7,375 nucleotides of DNA from Candidatus Collierbacteria bacterium GW2011_GWB1_44_6 (GCA_000998025.1 LCJG01000038.1:1-7375); one strand, 5' to 3'. Shown: positions 1-5,907, counted from the stretch's first letter. Notes: a model not told the origin generated them from the sequence alone. Made by a program: numbers and translations.

Positions 1-2247
1 CTCAACTGGTCTGGCGGGCTTCTTCTTGTCAAAAACAGTCTTTATTAAATCGTCCGGTTTTTTTCCTGAAGACTCATATGACAACATCATCACTTCTTCG
101 ATACTTTTTCCCATCATTTCCTTCTCAGCCAACCCAAACAAGTTCTCCATGGCTCTGTTTACCAATACCACTTTTTTCTCTGTGTCTGTTACAAAAACCG
201 CATCCCCCATATCTCTCAAAATTACTTCCAATTTTTGTTTTTGTGAATGAATTTCCTTATTTGTTTTTGCCAGACTATTTTCAATATTTTTTCTCTCTGT
301 AATATCCTGAAAAATCGTCGAGAACCTGTCTTGTCCTAAATAGACCGCACTCACATAAAAATATCGATCAAGTGGAGAAAAATATGTCTCAAAAACGACT
401 GGTTTTTTTGTTTTTATAATATCTGTGTATTCTTTTAGATAGGGCGGTTTTTTCACCCCAAAGACTTCCGTCACTAGCTTACCTTTAACAAAATCGGGAT
501 CAATTCCTGAGTGGTGTTTGTAGGCAGGATTAGCATCCAAAATAGTGTAATTGACTATCCTATTCTTTTTGTCTCGCACATATTCGTAAAAGGCCACCCC
601 TTCCGCCATCGAGGTATAAAGCTTTTCCAACTTGACTTCTGCCTCAGTTCGACTCGTTCTAAGTTGCAGAGTTCGAAGACCAAAAACTAGATCACTGGCA
701 TAACTAGACAAAACCTCTAAATCGCCATAACTAAACACATTTGTTTTATTTGAGTAGATGCCAATGAGACCAAATGGTTTCCCGTTCTCTTTTAGAGGAA
801 TAGCTATCAGAGCCCTGTAACCCCGTTTCTCTGCCGCCAAACGCCACTCAGGATAGTCCTTGACTTCATCTATATCATTGATGATGACCGGTTTACCGGA
901 AGTGATTGCCATCGAACAGGGAGTTCTCTCACCAATAGCTCGCGTCATTGTTATTTTTAACTCATCCAAAAAACCCTCGCTCTTCCCCGCCACAGCTATC
1001 TGCTTAATCAGCCCATTTTTATTCTTTTCTACCAACCCAACCCAAGCCATGACATATCCCCCTTCCTTCACTAACGCATCACATATCCCTTGGTACAGAT
1101 ATTTTTCCGTCTCCGCTAAAGCCAGTAGTCGACTACTTGCCAACACGGACCTTAAGGCTCTACTGGTTACCAAGTATCTCCCATAGTTAATCTCAATCAG
1201 CCAATAAATAATTAAAGAGGATATCAGCACAAACAACCACCCTTTAATCGTCTGCAATTGATTAATTAGTTCTGGACTCGTAAATACATACAAAAGAGCA
1301 CGGTCTGAAAAAAAGATCCAAGCAACACCAACGACCAAGTAAACAGCCACAATTCTCAAACTCTTAGTCCTTTCGGAAATTTTCTCTTCAGAAATAATCA
1401 AACTAATTTCTTTCTTCAACAGTAGAGATATTAACAACCAAATTAACACCCCCAATGTCCATACAAATAAAACAAAGATGTTAAGGGTACTACGAATAGA
1501 AGAAGACCAACCGCCTAAACCAATTCCCCCCAATTCCCAATAGCCATCAACTGTCACAATTTTTTGAATTACCGGATTATTCTCAAATATTTTTTCATTT
1601 CCCCAAAAAACCTTCCCCGTCTTATCCCGAAGAGATAGGTCAAGGTTCTCTGACCCCTTTACCAAACCAGAGTAATCAATAACCGTTGGCACATCAACTA
1701 CTACAGAAACGAGCCCCCACAATTTACCATTCTTATAAATTGTTTTCCTGGCTGCAATTCCCAATCCTCCCTGTCTTAACTGAAAAGGATCGCTCACCAC
1801 CACATCTCCCGTTTCAATAGCTCGCGAAACATCTGATTTTACGCTGGGCGTTTCATCGGTCAACAGGTTGTATCCCATGGCTTGTTCATTCCCCCTCAAC
1901 GGATATATCAACGTCAGCACTCCCTGAGGTGCGATACCTACATTCCTAACTCCCTCAAAGTCATTATGCAAACCTGGAGCGAATACCAGAAAGTCCTTTT
2001 CTATCTCTTTGTCGCCCCTACTCACTACAAATCTATCAAGCCCGTTAACCAATCCCAATCTTCTGATTAATATTGATTCTATCGACCTCTGGTAAATTTG
2101 AAGAGTCTCGGAAACTTTCTCTCGATTATCGTTTAATAGCCATTTTTCATATTCTCTAGTCCCCAAATATCCAAAGGTCAGCAAAACAACCGCTATTATT
2201 AATAAAAAAACATTTTTTGTTGTAATCCACTTTCGAGCGAAGTCCAT
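1..2247 (-). CDS. CHASE-GAF-PAS-PAS membrane sensor protein, C-terminus beyond window
   Basis: The frame is open for 749 codons from ATG at 2247 to the window edge, so the output domain is not visible. Domains read from the translation: TM helix about 11-29; extracytoplasmic CHASE domain about 60-190 (family hallmark GIAPQGVLTLIYPLRGNE at 104-121, then QGGLGIAARK and LWGLVSVVVD); TM about 254-278; a TM pair about 298-320 and 332-353 with the 'GVAWIFFSD ... QTIKGWLFVLIS' pattern common in PAS-linked sensors; GAF about 380-530; PAS about 540-652 ending in FQDITERK; a short coiled coil; a second PAS from about 673 (GDAVFVTDTEKKVVLVN). CHASE domains sense small extracellular ligands and signal to cytoplasmic kinases or cyclases. 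A histidine kinase output is my guess, but GGDEF cannot be excluded. The start is fixed because an in-frame TGA (2250-2248) directly precedes the ATG. No ribosome binding site is seen. Such a large multi-sensor protein is unusual if the genome is reduced. Confidence 0.9.
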   Translation of the reverse strand, partial: MDFARKWITTKNVFLLIIAVVLLTFGYLGTREYEKWLLNDNREKVSETLQIYQRSIESILIRRLGLVNGLDRFVVSRGDKEIEKDFLVFAPGLHNDFEGVRNVGIAPQGVLTLIYPLRGNEQAMGYNLLTDETPSVKSDVSRAIETGDVVVSDPFQLRQGGLGIAARKTIYKNGKLWGLVSVVVDVPTVIDYSGLVKGSENLDLSLRDKTGKVFWGNEKIFENNPVIQKIVTVDGYWELGGIGLGGWSSSIRSTLNIFVLFVWTLGVLIWLLISLLLKKEISLIISEEKISERTKSLRIVAVYLVVGVAWIFFSDRALLYVFTSPELINQLQTIKGWLFVLISSLIIYWLIEINYGRYLVTSRALRSVLASSRLLALAETEKYLYQGICDALVKEGGYVMAWVGLVEKNKNGLIKQIAVAGKSEGFLDELKITMTRAIGERTPCSMAITSGKPVIINDIDEVKDYPEWRLAAEKRGYRALIAIPLKENGKPFGLIGIYSNKTNVFSYGDLEVLSSYASDLVFGLRTLQLRTSRTEAEVKLEKLYTSMAEGVAFYEYVRDKKNRIVNYTILDANPAYKHHSGIDPDFVKGKLVTEVFGVKKPPYLKEYTDIIKTKKPVVFETYFSPLDRYFYVSAVYLGQDRFSTIFQDITERKNIENSLAKTNKEIHSQKQKLEVILRDMGDAVFVTDTEKKVVLVNRAMENLFGLAEKEMMGKSIEEVMMLSYESSGKKPDDLIKTVFDKKKPARPVE

Positions 2248-2255
2248 TCATAATC

Positions 2256-2284
2256 ATCTTATCGGCATCCAAACCCAACGTCAA
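2256..2284 (-). promoter_or_regulatory. Promoter of the sensor gene, probably leaderless
   Basis: On the minus strand, TTGACG (2284-2279) and TAAGAT (2261-2256) are separated by exactly 17 bases, a good sigma-70-type arrangement. The -10 box ends 8 bases before the ATG at 2247, so transcription should start within about two bases of the start codon. Confidence 0.6.
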
Positions 2285-2311
2285 TGGTTTATGTAAGAAT
2301 AGTTACTTATG

Positions 2312-2395
2312 CGGAGGAGGTGGGATTCGAACCCACGTGTGCCGAAGCACATTCGCTTTCCAAGCGAACGGAATGGACCACTATCCGACTCCTCC
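2312..2395 (-). tRNA. tRNA-Ser(GGA)
   Basis: A complete class II cloverleaf: acceptor GGAGGAG/CTCCTCC, D stem GGA/TCC, anticodon stem TTCGC/GCGAA with loop TTGGAAA (anticodon GGA, reading UCC/UCU), long variable arm GTGC-TTCG-GCAC, T arm GTGGG-TTCGAAT-CCCAC, discriminator G. CCA is not encoded (G is followed by CAT). No -10 box lies just upstream; the nearest good one is at 2553-2560, before two repeat units that copy this tRNA's 5' end, so this tRNA is probably transcribed through them. Confidence 0.95.
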
Positions 2396-2542
2396 AGAGT
2401 GAGTGAAACTGAGTCCACTCAAGTTTTACGAACGGCGGAGGCAGGATAACTACTGTTATCCGACTCCTCCGAGTGAGTCAATGAGACGAAGTCTCAAATT
2501 GACGAGCGAGGAGGGGTTGGATACGAAGTATCCGACTCCTCC
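2396..2542 (-). repeat. Two tandem 72/75-bp units carrying tRNA-Ser minihelices
   Basis: The first 14 bases of tRNA-Ser(GGA), GGAGGAGTCGGATA on the minus strand, occur three times: 2542-2529, 2470-2457 and in the tRNA itself 2395-2382 (spacings 72 and 75). In the two upstream copies the rest of the tRNA is replaced by a palindromic completion: GGATAC-TTC-GTATCC closed by GAGGAG/CTCCTC (2508-2542), and GGATAAC-AGTA-GTTATCC closed by GGAGG/CCTCC followed by GCC (2434-2470). Each unit then has a second hairpin (TGAGAC-TTC-GTCTCA; TGAG-TGGA-CTCA) and ends in ACTCACTC. The two units have diverged but keep the pairing, so the structure rather than the sequence looks conserved. No protein is encoded. 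They could be collapsed tRNA copies or a small palindromic repeat family. Confidence 0.75.
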
Positions 2543-2552
2543 AAACCTGTTT

Positions 2553-2560
2553 ATTTTACC
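2553..2560 (-). promoter_or_regulatory. GGTAAAAT promoter motif for the minihelix/tRNA-Ser(GGA) unit
   Basis: GGTAAAAT on the minus strand lies 10 bases before the first GGAGGAG copy and overlaps the TAA stop of the HAD gene. The same octamer precedes other tRNA units here. There is no convincing -35 box. Confidence 0.4.
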
Positions 2561-3305
2561 TTAACCGGCTCAAGGCTGCGAGTGTTTCGAAAATTTCATC
2601 AATTATCTCTGTTCCTTCCGGTACATCCCCCTCCCGGTAAACCGACCAGGGACTAGGGAGGTAGATTGTCCTTGCCCCCAGCTCTGCCCCGGGGCGGATA
2701 TCTCCACCCAAACTATCCCCTACCACCAGGCAGTTCTTCGGTTCTGTCTCAACTGCGTCCATCCCCTTTTTCCAGTCAATTGATTTTTTATGGCCGTTCT
2801 CATCCACAATTATGACCGCATCAAAGTCATCCCAGAGACTCAAAAAATCCAACTTAAACTCGGTCCACTGAACGTTTGCATGAGTTACCAGTACCATCTT
2901 TACTCCACTCTGACGAAAGACGTCGAGCATCCCCCTAACGCCTTTTCTCAACCGAGGACCCATGGTGTAAATCTTCATGAGAACATCCAAGTTCCCCAGG
3001 ATTTCTTTTTCTCCATGCCCAAACTGTAAAGCCAGTTTTTCTACCACCGCTTCCCACCTTTTGGGGTTAACTCCCATTTTCTTATATTCTTCATCATTAA
3101 TCCCCTGTAATGCCTTCATAATCTCTTCCGGCTTTACGTCAATTCTTTCTGCCACCAAAGCCGAATATACTTCCATATAGTGGATAAATATCTCACTCGT
3201 ATAGATCAAGGTATCGTCTAAATCAAACAAAACAGCTTCAATTCCTAGCTCATCCAGCTTTCTCTTAGTTTCGGAAAATATCGGATCACTCAATAATTCT
3301 TTCAT
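2556..3305 (-). CDS. HAD-superfamily hydrolase (phosphatase-like)
   Basis: 249 aa. All four HAD motifs are visible: motif I VLFDLDDTL (nucleophile D28, acid/base D30), motif II LVTHA, motif III lysine in KKSIDWKKG, motif IV VVGDSLGGDI with the acidic pair. An alpha-helical C1 cap (about residues 40-115) lies between motifs I and II, as in small-molecule phosphatases of the phosphoglycolate phosphatase/YjjG type. It probably hydrolyses a phosphomonoester in the cytoplasm; the substrate cannot be told. The frame stays open to 3536, but the extra 77 residues would translate a tRNA remnant and two hairpins, so I reject that extension. ATG 3305 is chosen because TAGAAT lies 7 bases upstream; ATG 3314, three codons earlier, has a closer G-rich stretch and is the alternative. 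Confidence 0.9.
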   Translation of the reverse strand: MKELLSDPIFSETKRKLDELGIEAVLFDLDDTLIYTSEIFIHYMEVYSALVAERIDVKPEEIMKALQGINDEEYKKMGVNPKRWEAVVEKLALQFGHGEKEILGNLDVLMKIYTMGPRLRKGVRGMLDVFRQSGVKMVLVTHANVQWTEFKLDFLSLWDDFDAVIIVDENGHKKSIDWKKGMDAVETEPKNCLVVGDSLGGDIRPGAELGARTIYLPSPWSVYREGDVPEGTEIIDEIFETLAALSRLR

Positions 3306-3312
3306 GCACCAC

Positions 3313-3318
3313 ATTCTA
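3313..3318 (-). promoter_or_regulatory. -10 box of the HAD gene, probably leaderless
   Basis: TAGAAT matches five of six -10 consensus positions and ends 7 bases before ATG 3305, placing the expected transcript start at or next to the start codon. No good -35 box at 16-18 bases. Confidence 0.4.
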
Positions 3319-3358
3319 CCCCTAAACACGTAATTTGAATTTCGAGTTTTCGTCTTCT

Positions 3359-3403
3359 TGGTGTACCCGGTGAGATTCGAACTCACAACCACTTCCTGAG
3401 GGG
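3359..3403 (-). pseudogene. 3' half of a tRNA-Arg(CCU)-like gene
   Basis: On the minus strand this reads anticodon-stem 3' strand GGAAG, a five-base variable loop TGGTT, T arm GTGAG-TTCGAAT-CTCAC, acceptor strand CGGGTAC, A73 and an encoded CCA (3361-3359). It is very similar to the matching part of tRNA-Arg(CCG). The seven bases before GGAAG, CCCCTCA, would place CCU as anticodon, but U33 and the whole 5' half (an acceptor strand like GTACCCG and a D arm) are missing from the flanking sequence on either strand. A three-hairpin block stands where the 5' half should be. Alternatives are a split or intron-containing tRNA with its 5' exon elsewhere; I see no support for that. Confidence 0.7.
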
Positions 3404-3411
3404 CTCTGAGA

Positions 3412-3539
3412 ATTTGTTCCCTCAAAATATCCCTCGTGGAGATTTTGAGGATTAAGAACAAATACGAAGAGAGGCAAAACGTCGACGGACGTTTTGGCAG
3501 GGGTGAAAGAATTATCAGAAGATAATTCTTAAACACCTC
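3412..3539. repeat. Block of three hairpins between tRNA-Arg(CCG) and the tRNA-Arg fragment
   Basis: Three palindromes in about 130 bases with no gene. First, 3412-3463: ATTTGTTC/GAACAAAT (8 bp), a five-base bulge ATTAA on one side, then CCTCAAAAT/ATTTTGAGG (9 bp) and a short inner stem. Second, 3475-3496: perfect 9-bp CAAAACGTC-GACG-GACGTTTTG. Third, 3507-3530: perfect 10-bp AAGAATTATC-AGAA-GATAATTCTT, extended by GGTG/CACC. None ends in a clear T run, so they do not look like ordinary terminators. The function is unknown. Confidence 0.75.
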
Positions 3540-3576
3540 AGAAAAAATTAAAACATGAACTCAAATAAAAAATTTG

Positions 3577-3650
3577 TGCGCTCGGTGAGACTCGAACTCA
3601 CAACCTTTCCCTTCGGAGGGGAATGCTCTATCCAATTAAGCTACGAGCAC
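3577..3650 (-). tRNA. tRNA-Arg(CCG)
   Basis: 74-nt cloverleaf: acceptor GTGCTCG/CGAGCGC, D stem GCTT/GAGC, anticodon stem TTCCC/GGGAA with loop CTCCGAA (anticodon CCG, reading CGG), variable AGGTT, T arm GTGAG-TTCGAGT-CTCAC, discriminator A. CCA is not encoded. A T6 run (3572-3567) follows closely; together with flanking bases that extend the acceptor stem it might help end transcription. Confidence 0.95.
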
Positions 3651-3669
3651 AAATTACAATTTCCTCCCA

Positions 3670-3677
3670 ATTTTACC
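3670..3677 (-). promoter_or_regulatory. GGTAAAAT promoter motif for tRNA-Arg(CCG)
   Basis: GGTAAAAT sits between the stop codon of the MgtE-like gene and tRNA-Arg(CCG), with 19 bases from TAAAAT to the tRNA. This is farther than at the other tRNA units, so it is a weaker candidate. Read-through from the upstream operon is also possible. Confidence 0.3.
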
Positions 3678-3682
3678 CCAAG

Positions 3683-4237
3683 CTACAGAAACACTGCGCT
3701 ACAAATAAAACCATATATCACGACGCTAACGGTATCCTGAAGTACCGTCGCAATTGGGCCCGCTCCCACTGCCGGATCAGAATGCTCAAGCTCCAACACT
3801 TCGGCCACCAGCATAGAGATAAATGGTGCCGTCGCCACCGCCCCAAACATACCAAGTGACACCGCTAAGGTTAGCGTAAAAGATCCCAACCAAAGCTGTA
3901 CCGCCACCCCAGCCACAAGGCTAAAAATAACCCCCAACAATATTCCCAACAAGGATTCCTTAATCAAATATCCTCTAAAGCTAGCTTTGCCCGTCAACAA
4001 ATCTCTTGTATAGATACTTTGTGTTTGTGTCCCCACAGCATCCGCCATATAGACAATCAAGGGGATAAAAAAGGCAATTTGCACATTTCTCGCCAAGACC
4101 TCTTCAAATTCAGATGTCACAAATGAAAGAAAAAGACCTAGAAACAGACCCACAAACAAAGAGGGGGTTCTGAGCCAAACCAAACGTCCAAGAGACATCG
4201 TATCGTCATCTGCATATCTTAAATTCAATATCTTCAT
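3683..4237 (-). CDS. MgtE/SLC41-type divalent cation transporter, membrane domain only
   Basis: 184 aa, about five TM helices (about 25-44, 52-70, 94-118, 122-147, 162-184). The MgtE signature is clear: FFIPLIVYMADAVGTQ (57-72, family form FFIPL..D.GGNVGTQ) and DPAVGAGPIATVLQDT (154-169). D168 probably corresponds to the pore aspartate of the family. MgtE proteins dimerise to form a Mg2+ channel in the inner membrane, but full-length ones are about 450 aa with N and CBS domains that gate the pore by Mg2+. Both are absent, so gating must differ. The signature's GGN is ADA here, so Mg2+ selectivity is not assured. It lies 14 bases after the AlkD-like gene, so they are probably co-transcribed. 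A GGAG is only 2 bases before the ATG, too close for a standard ribosome site. It ends in TAG. Confidence 0.88.
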   Translation of the reverse strand: MKILNLRYADDDTMSLGRLVWLRTPSLFVGLFLGLFLSFVTSEFEEVLARNVQIAFFIPLIVYMADAVGTQTQSIYTRDLLTGKASFRGYLIKESLLGILLGVIFSLVAGVAVQLWLGSFTLTLAVSLGMFGAVATAPFISMLVAEVLELEHSDPAVGAGPIATVLQDTVSVVIYGFICSAVFL

Positions 4238-4251
4238 GTCTCCAGTTTACA

Positions 4252-4995
4252 TCACCAGTTTCCACCCAAATACTTTTTTCTTTTCTCATCCGAAAATCTT
4301 TCGATAGAATATCGCAACATGGTTCTGGGCATTACCTTATACCGTTCTCTCAGAAACAATTCTAGTTTCTCTTCACCACATTTTTTACCACTCTCTCGAA
4401 GCATCCAGCCCACCGCTTTTTGAATTAAGTCGTGGTTATCCTTCATCAAAATATCGGCCACCTGGAAGATTTCTTCACAGCTCCCCCGTTTTATAAATGC
4501 TGCACAAGACAGCACCCCAATTCTTTTCTTCCACAAGCTATCGCTTTTCACCAGTTTAATAACCTCACCCCGCTTTTCAGCAATATCCAGATAATCACCT
4601 ACAATATTTGGCGCAGTCAAATCCACTAGGTCCCAGTTGTTCACCTGTCGGTAATTTTCTAAATAGTACTCAAACACTTTCTTTTTCTCTTTTTCTCCAC
4701 CCGCCTTGTACCATTCCACTAGTATCAACAGTCCCAACAATCTTTCCTCATGATACTCACTATTTACCAAGCTATCGACTTCTTGCCAACCTAACAAAAT
4801 TTTGTATCTCTTAACCAGTTCTCTTGTCTGTGGCACCATGACTCCTAAAAACTTATCTCCCTCTCCATATTCCCCCTTTCCAGTTTTGAAAAATCTCATT
4901 AACCCCTCTTTCTTCCCTTCTTTGACCTTGCTCCTCAGCTCCTCCCTCAACACCTCCAGGTTACCAACTAAACGAGTCTTGTCTTTATTATTCAT
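4252..4995 (-). CDS. AlkD-like DNA alkylation repair protein (HEAT-repeat glycosylase family)
   Basis: 247 aa, all-helical, matching the DNA alkylation repair family (PF08713-type) along its length: FFKTGKGEYGEGDKFLGV (35-52), VNNWDLVDLTAPNIVG (118-133), SLWKKRIGVLS (153-163), AVGWMLRESGKK (194-205), MPRTMLRYSIERF (222-234). AlkD flips no base and excises bulky cationic alkyl adducts such as 3-methyladenine and 7-methylguanine. Its W109/D113 pair corresponds to W121/D125 here, and W197 is a candidate for the third active-site tryptophan (W187), so the protein should be active. ATG 4995 lies only 6 bases after the 3' end of tRNA-Ser(CGA), leaving no room for a ribosome site or separate promoter. 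Expression probably comes from the tRNA-Arg(GCG) promoter after tRNA 3' processing. It ends in TGA. Confidence 0.92.
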   Translation of the reverse strand: MNNKDKTRLVGNLEVLREELRSKVKEGKKEGLMRFFKTGKGEYGEGDKFLGVMVPQTRELVKRYKILLGWQEVDSLVNSEYHEERLLGLLILVEWYKAGGEKEKKKVFEYYLENYRQVNNWDLVDLTAPNIVGDYLDIAEKRGEVIKLVKSDSLWKKRIGVLSCAAFIKRGSCEEIFQVADILMKDNHDLIQKAVGWMLRESGKKCGEEKLELFLRERYKVMPRTMLRYSIERFSDEKRKKYLGGNW

Positions 4996-5001
4996 ATTCT
5001 G

Positions 5002-5083
5002 CGGAGGGTACAGGGGTCGAACCTGTTAGCCCAAAAGGGCATTGGTTTTCGAAACCAACGCATTACCGTCCTGCCCACCCTCC
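5002..5083 (-). tRNA. tRNA-Ser(CGA)
   Basis: Class II cloverleaf: acceptor GGAGGGT/ACCCTCC, anticodon stem TTGGT/ACCAA with loop TTCGAAA (anticodon CGA, reading UCG), variable arm GCCC-TTTT-GGGC, T arm ACAGG-TTCGACC-CCTGT, discriminator G, CCA not encoded. It follows tRNA-Arg(GCG) by 6 bases and shares its D region and T arm almost exactly with the plus-strand tRNA-Ser(UGA), so the two are recent relatives. Confidence 0.95.
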
Positions 5084-5089
5084 AAAAAG

Positions 5090-5163
5090 TGAGCCCGGTG
5101 CGATTCGAACGCACGACCTATTGCTCCGCAAGCAATTGCTCTATCCAACTGAGCTACGGACTC
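5090..5163 (-). tRNA. tRNA-Arg(GCG)
   Basis: 74-nt cloverleaf: acceptor GAGTCCG/CGGGCTC, D stem GCTC/GAGC, loop with A20, anticodon stem ATTGC/GCAAT with loop TTGCGGA (anticodon GCG, reading CGC/CGU), variable AGGTC, T arm GTGCG-TTCGAAT-CGCAC, discriminator A. A20, C35 and A73 agree with arginine identity. Most bacteria use ACG, deaminated to ICG by TadA, for this codon box, so G34 is notable. CCA is not encoded. It is the first gene of the unit leading into tRNA-Ser(CGA), the AlkD-like gene and the MgtE-like gene. Confidence 0.95.
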
Positions 5164-5172
5164 ATAATGCAT

Positions 5173-5180
5173 ATTTTACC
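5173..5180 (-). promoter_or_regulatory. GGTAAAAT promoter motif for tRNA-Arg(GCG) unit
   Basis: GGTAAAATAT on the minus strand, with TAAAAT ending 9 bases before the tRNA 5' end. This is the same spacing and same ten bases as upstream of plus-strand tRNA-Ser(UGA). No clear -35 box. Confidence 0.5.
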
Positions 5181-5209
5181 TCAGAATCAATGAAATTATC
5201 CTCCAAGAT

Positions 5210-5716
5210 CTACTCCAACGGCAACTTTTCCCCCATCCACTTGATCGCCCTATCCAACCATGTCTTCTCAGGCTCCAGATACACCACCCTCTCTGCCATG
5301 ATTTTCTTTATTTCATCCTCCTTCTTAGAGTCAATTACGACCACCAAGTGCCAAGGGATTCCATTCAGGTTAATCCTCATGAGTCTTGTCCCCCACTTTG
5401 TCTCAAACCAGTAATTAGTCATTTCCTCAAATCGGTATGTTTTTTCAAATGACTTCAAACCCCAGTTTGTTACCGCTGTTTTTGTCATCTTTGGCTCTGT
5501 CCTCGCCATAGCCCAAAGCATAAAAACCAAAGCCCAAATCACCACCACCGGCATAAAACCTTCAATAAAATACAAAATCACCGATACCAAGAAAGCTATC
5601 ACAATCACAGAACTGTAAAATTCTTTAGTCCAGACCTTATGAGGACGATCGTATGCCTCAAATTCCAACAGCACTTTCTCAGACAAATCTCTTATTTCAG
5701 TTTCTTCTTTAGCCAC
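5210..5716 (-). CDS. Two-helix membrane protein with PH-like C-terminal domain, function unknown
   Basis: 168 aa from a GTG start (5716-5714) to TAG. A short charged N-terminus is followed by two adjacent TM helices (about 33-51 and 54-72), then a soluble part rich in beta-type segments (TKTAVTNWGLKSF, KTYRFEEMTNYWF, TRLMRINLNG, WHLVVVID) and a C-terminal amphipathic helix (about 151-164). This is the layout of small bacterial PH-like (YcxB/bPH type) membrane proteins that recur in candidate-phyla genomes. The exact family is inferred. Both termini of the helical hairpin would face the cytoplasm. It stands alone: a tRNA promoter follows and a tRNA remnant precedes it. GTG is used because no in-frame ATG lies nearby; no ribosome site is visible. 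Confidence 0.8.
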   Translation of the reverse strand: MAKEETEIRDLSEKVLLEFEAYDRPHKVWTKEFYSSVIVIAFLVSVILYFIEGFMPVVVIWALVFMLWAMARTEPKMTKTAVTNWGLKSFEKTYRFEEMTNYWFETKWGTRLMRINLNGIPWHLVVVIDSKKEDEIKKIMAERVVYLEPEKTWLDRAIKWMGEKLPLE

Positions 5717-5721
5717 ATTTC

Positions 5722-5730
5722 ATCTTAACA
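5722..5730 (-). promoter_or_regulatory. Extended -10 box of the 168-aa protein gene
   Basis: TGTTAAGAT fits the extended -10 pattern TGnTATAAT and uses the same TAAGAT hexamer as the sensor gene. It ends 5 bases before the GTG, so the transcript would be leaderless or nearly so. Confidence 0.4.
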
Positions 5731-5738
5731 TAGCAATG

Positions 5739-5762
5739 GGCGGAGGGGATGGGATTCCCCTC
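5739..5762 (-). pseudogene. Collapsed tRNA-Ser remnant (acceptor minihelix)
   Basis: The minus strand reads GAGGGG, then AATCCCAT, then CCCCTCCGCC. Nineteen bases, GAATCCCATCCCCTCCGCC, are identical to the T-arm 3' strand, acceptor, discriminator and CC of plus-strand tRNA-Ser(ACU). The GAGGGG in front matches the 5' acceptor strand of the same tRNA type, so the two acceptor strands are joined with the body deleted. It folds as a 6-bp GAGGGG/CCCCTC hairpin. Confidence 0.65.
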
Positions 5763-5871
5763 AGTAAAACTTGGTAATGTTTTCTTCGGGGCGTGTCTCG
5801 CTGGATTCGTTACGAAACGGTGTTTCTCAGCAGAGCTAAATGTCGAAATCAGTTTTCGTCGAAGAAGAAAT

Positions 5872-5901
5872 GACTTTCGACCTCCGACTTTCGAATCCCA
5901 C
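5872..5901. repeat. Inverted copy of a tRNA-Ser T arm plus a 9-bp direct repeat
   Basis: TTCGAATCCCAC at 5890-5901 is the exact inverted repeat of 5958-5969, the T arm of tRNA-Ser(GCU). GACTTTCGA occurs twice (5872-5880, 5886-5894) around CCTCC. The rest of the gene-free stretch 5763-5871 shows only short, weak self-complementarity. The open frames through it on both strands have no support as genes. Confidence 0.6.
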
Positions 5902-5907
5902 TTGGGG

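Noticed and set aside
860..1186. Plus-strand open frames in 26-302, 860-1186 and 1882-2070
   Set aside because: All are antisense to the well-supported sensor gene and show no protein-like features.
2382..2542. CRISPR array
   Set aside because: The 14-base repeats at 72/75-base spacing are tRNA 5' ends, the 'spacers' are palindromic and alike, and no cas gene is present.
3306..3536. N-terminal extension of the HAD protein by 77 residues from ATG 3536
   Set aside because: It would translate two hairpins and the tRNA-Arg 3' half; the HAD fold begins after residue 78 and a -10 box lies just before ATG 3305.
3359..3576. Group I intron in tRNA-Arg(CCU), or a tmRNA
   Set aside because: No 5' exon or 5' tRNA-like half pairs with the acceptor strand, no group I core or tag reading frame is visible, and the hairpins are simple palindromes.
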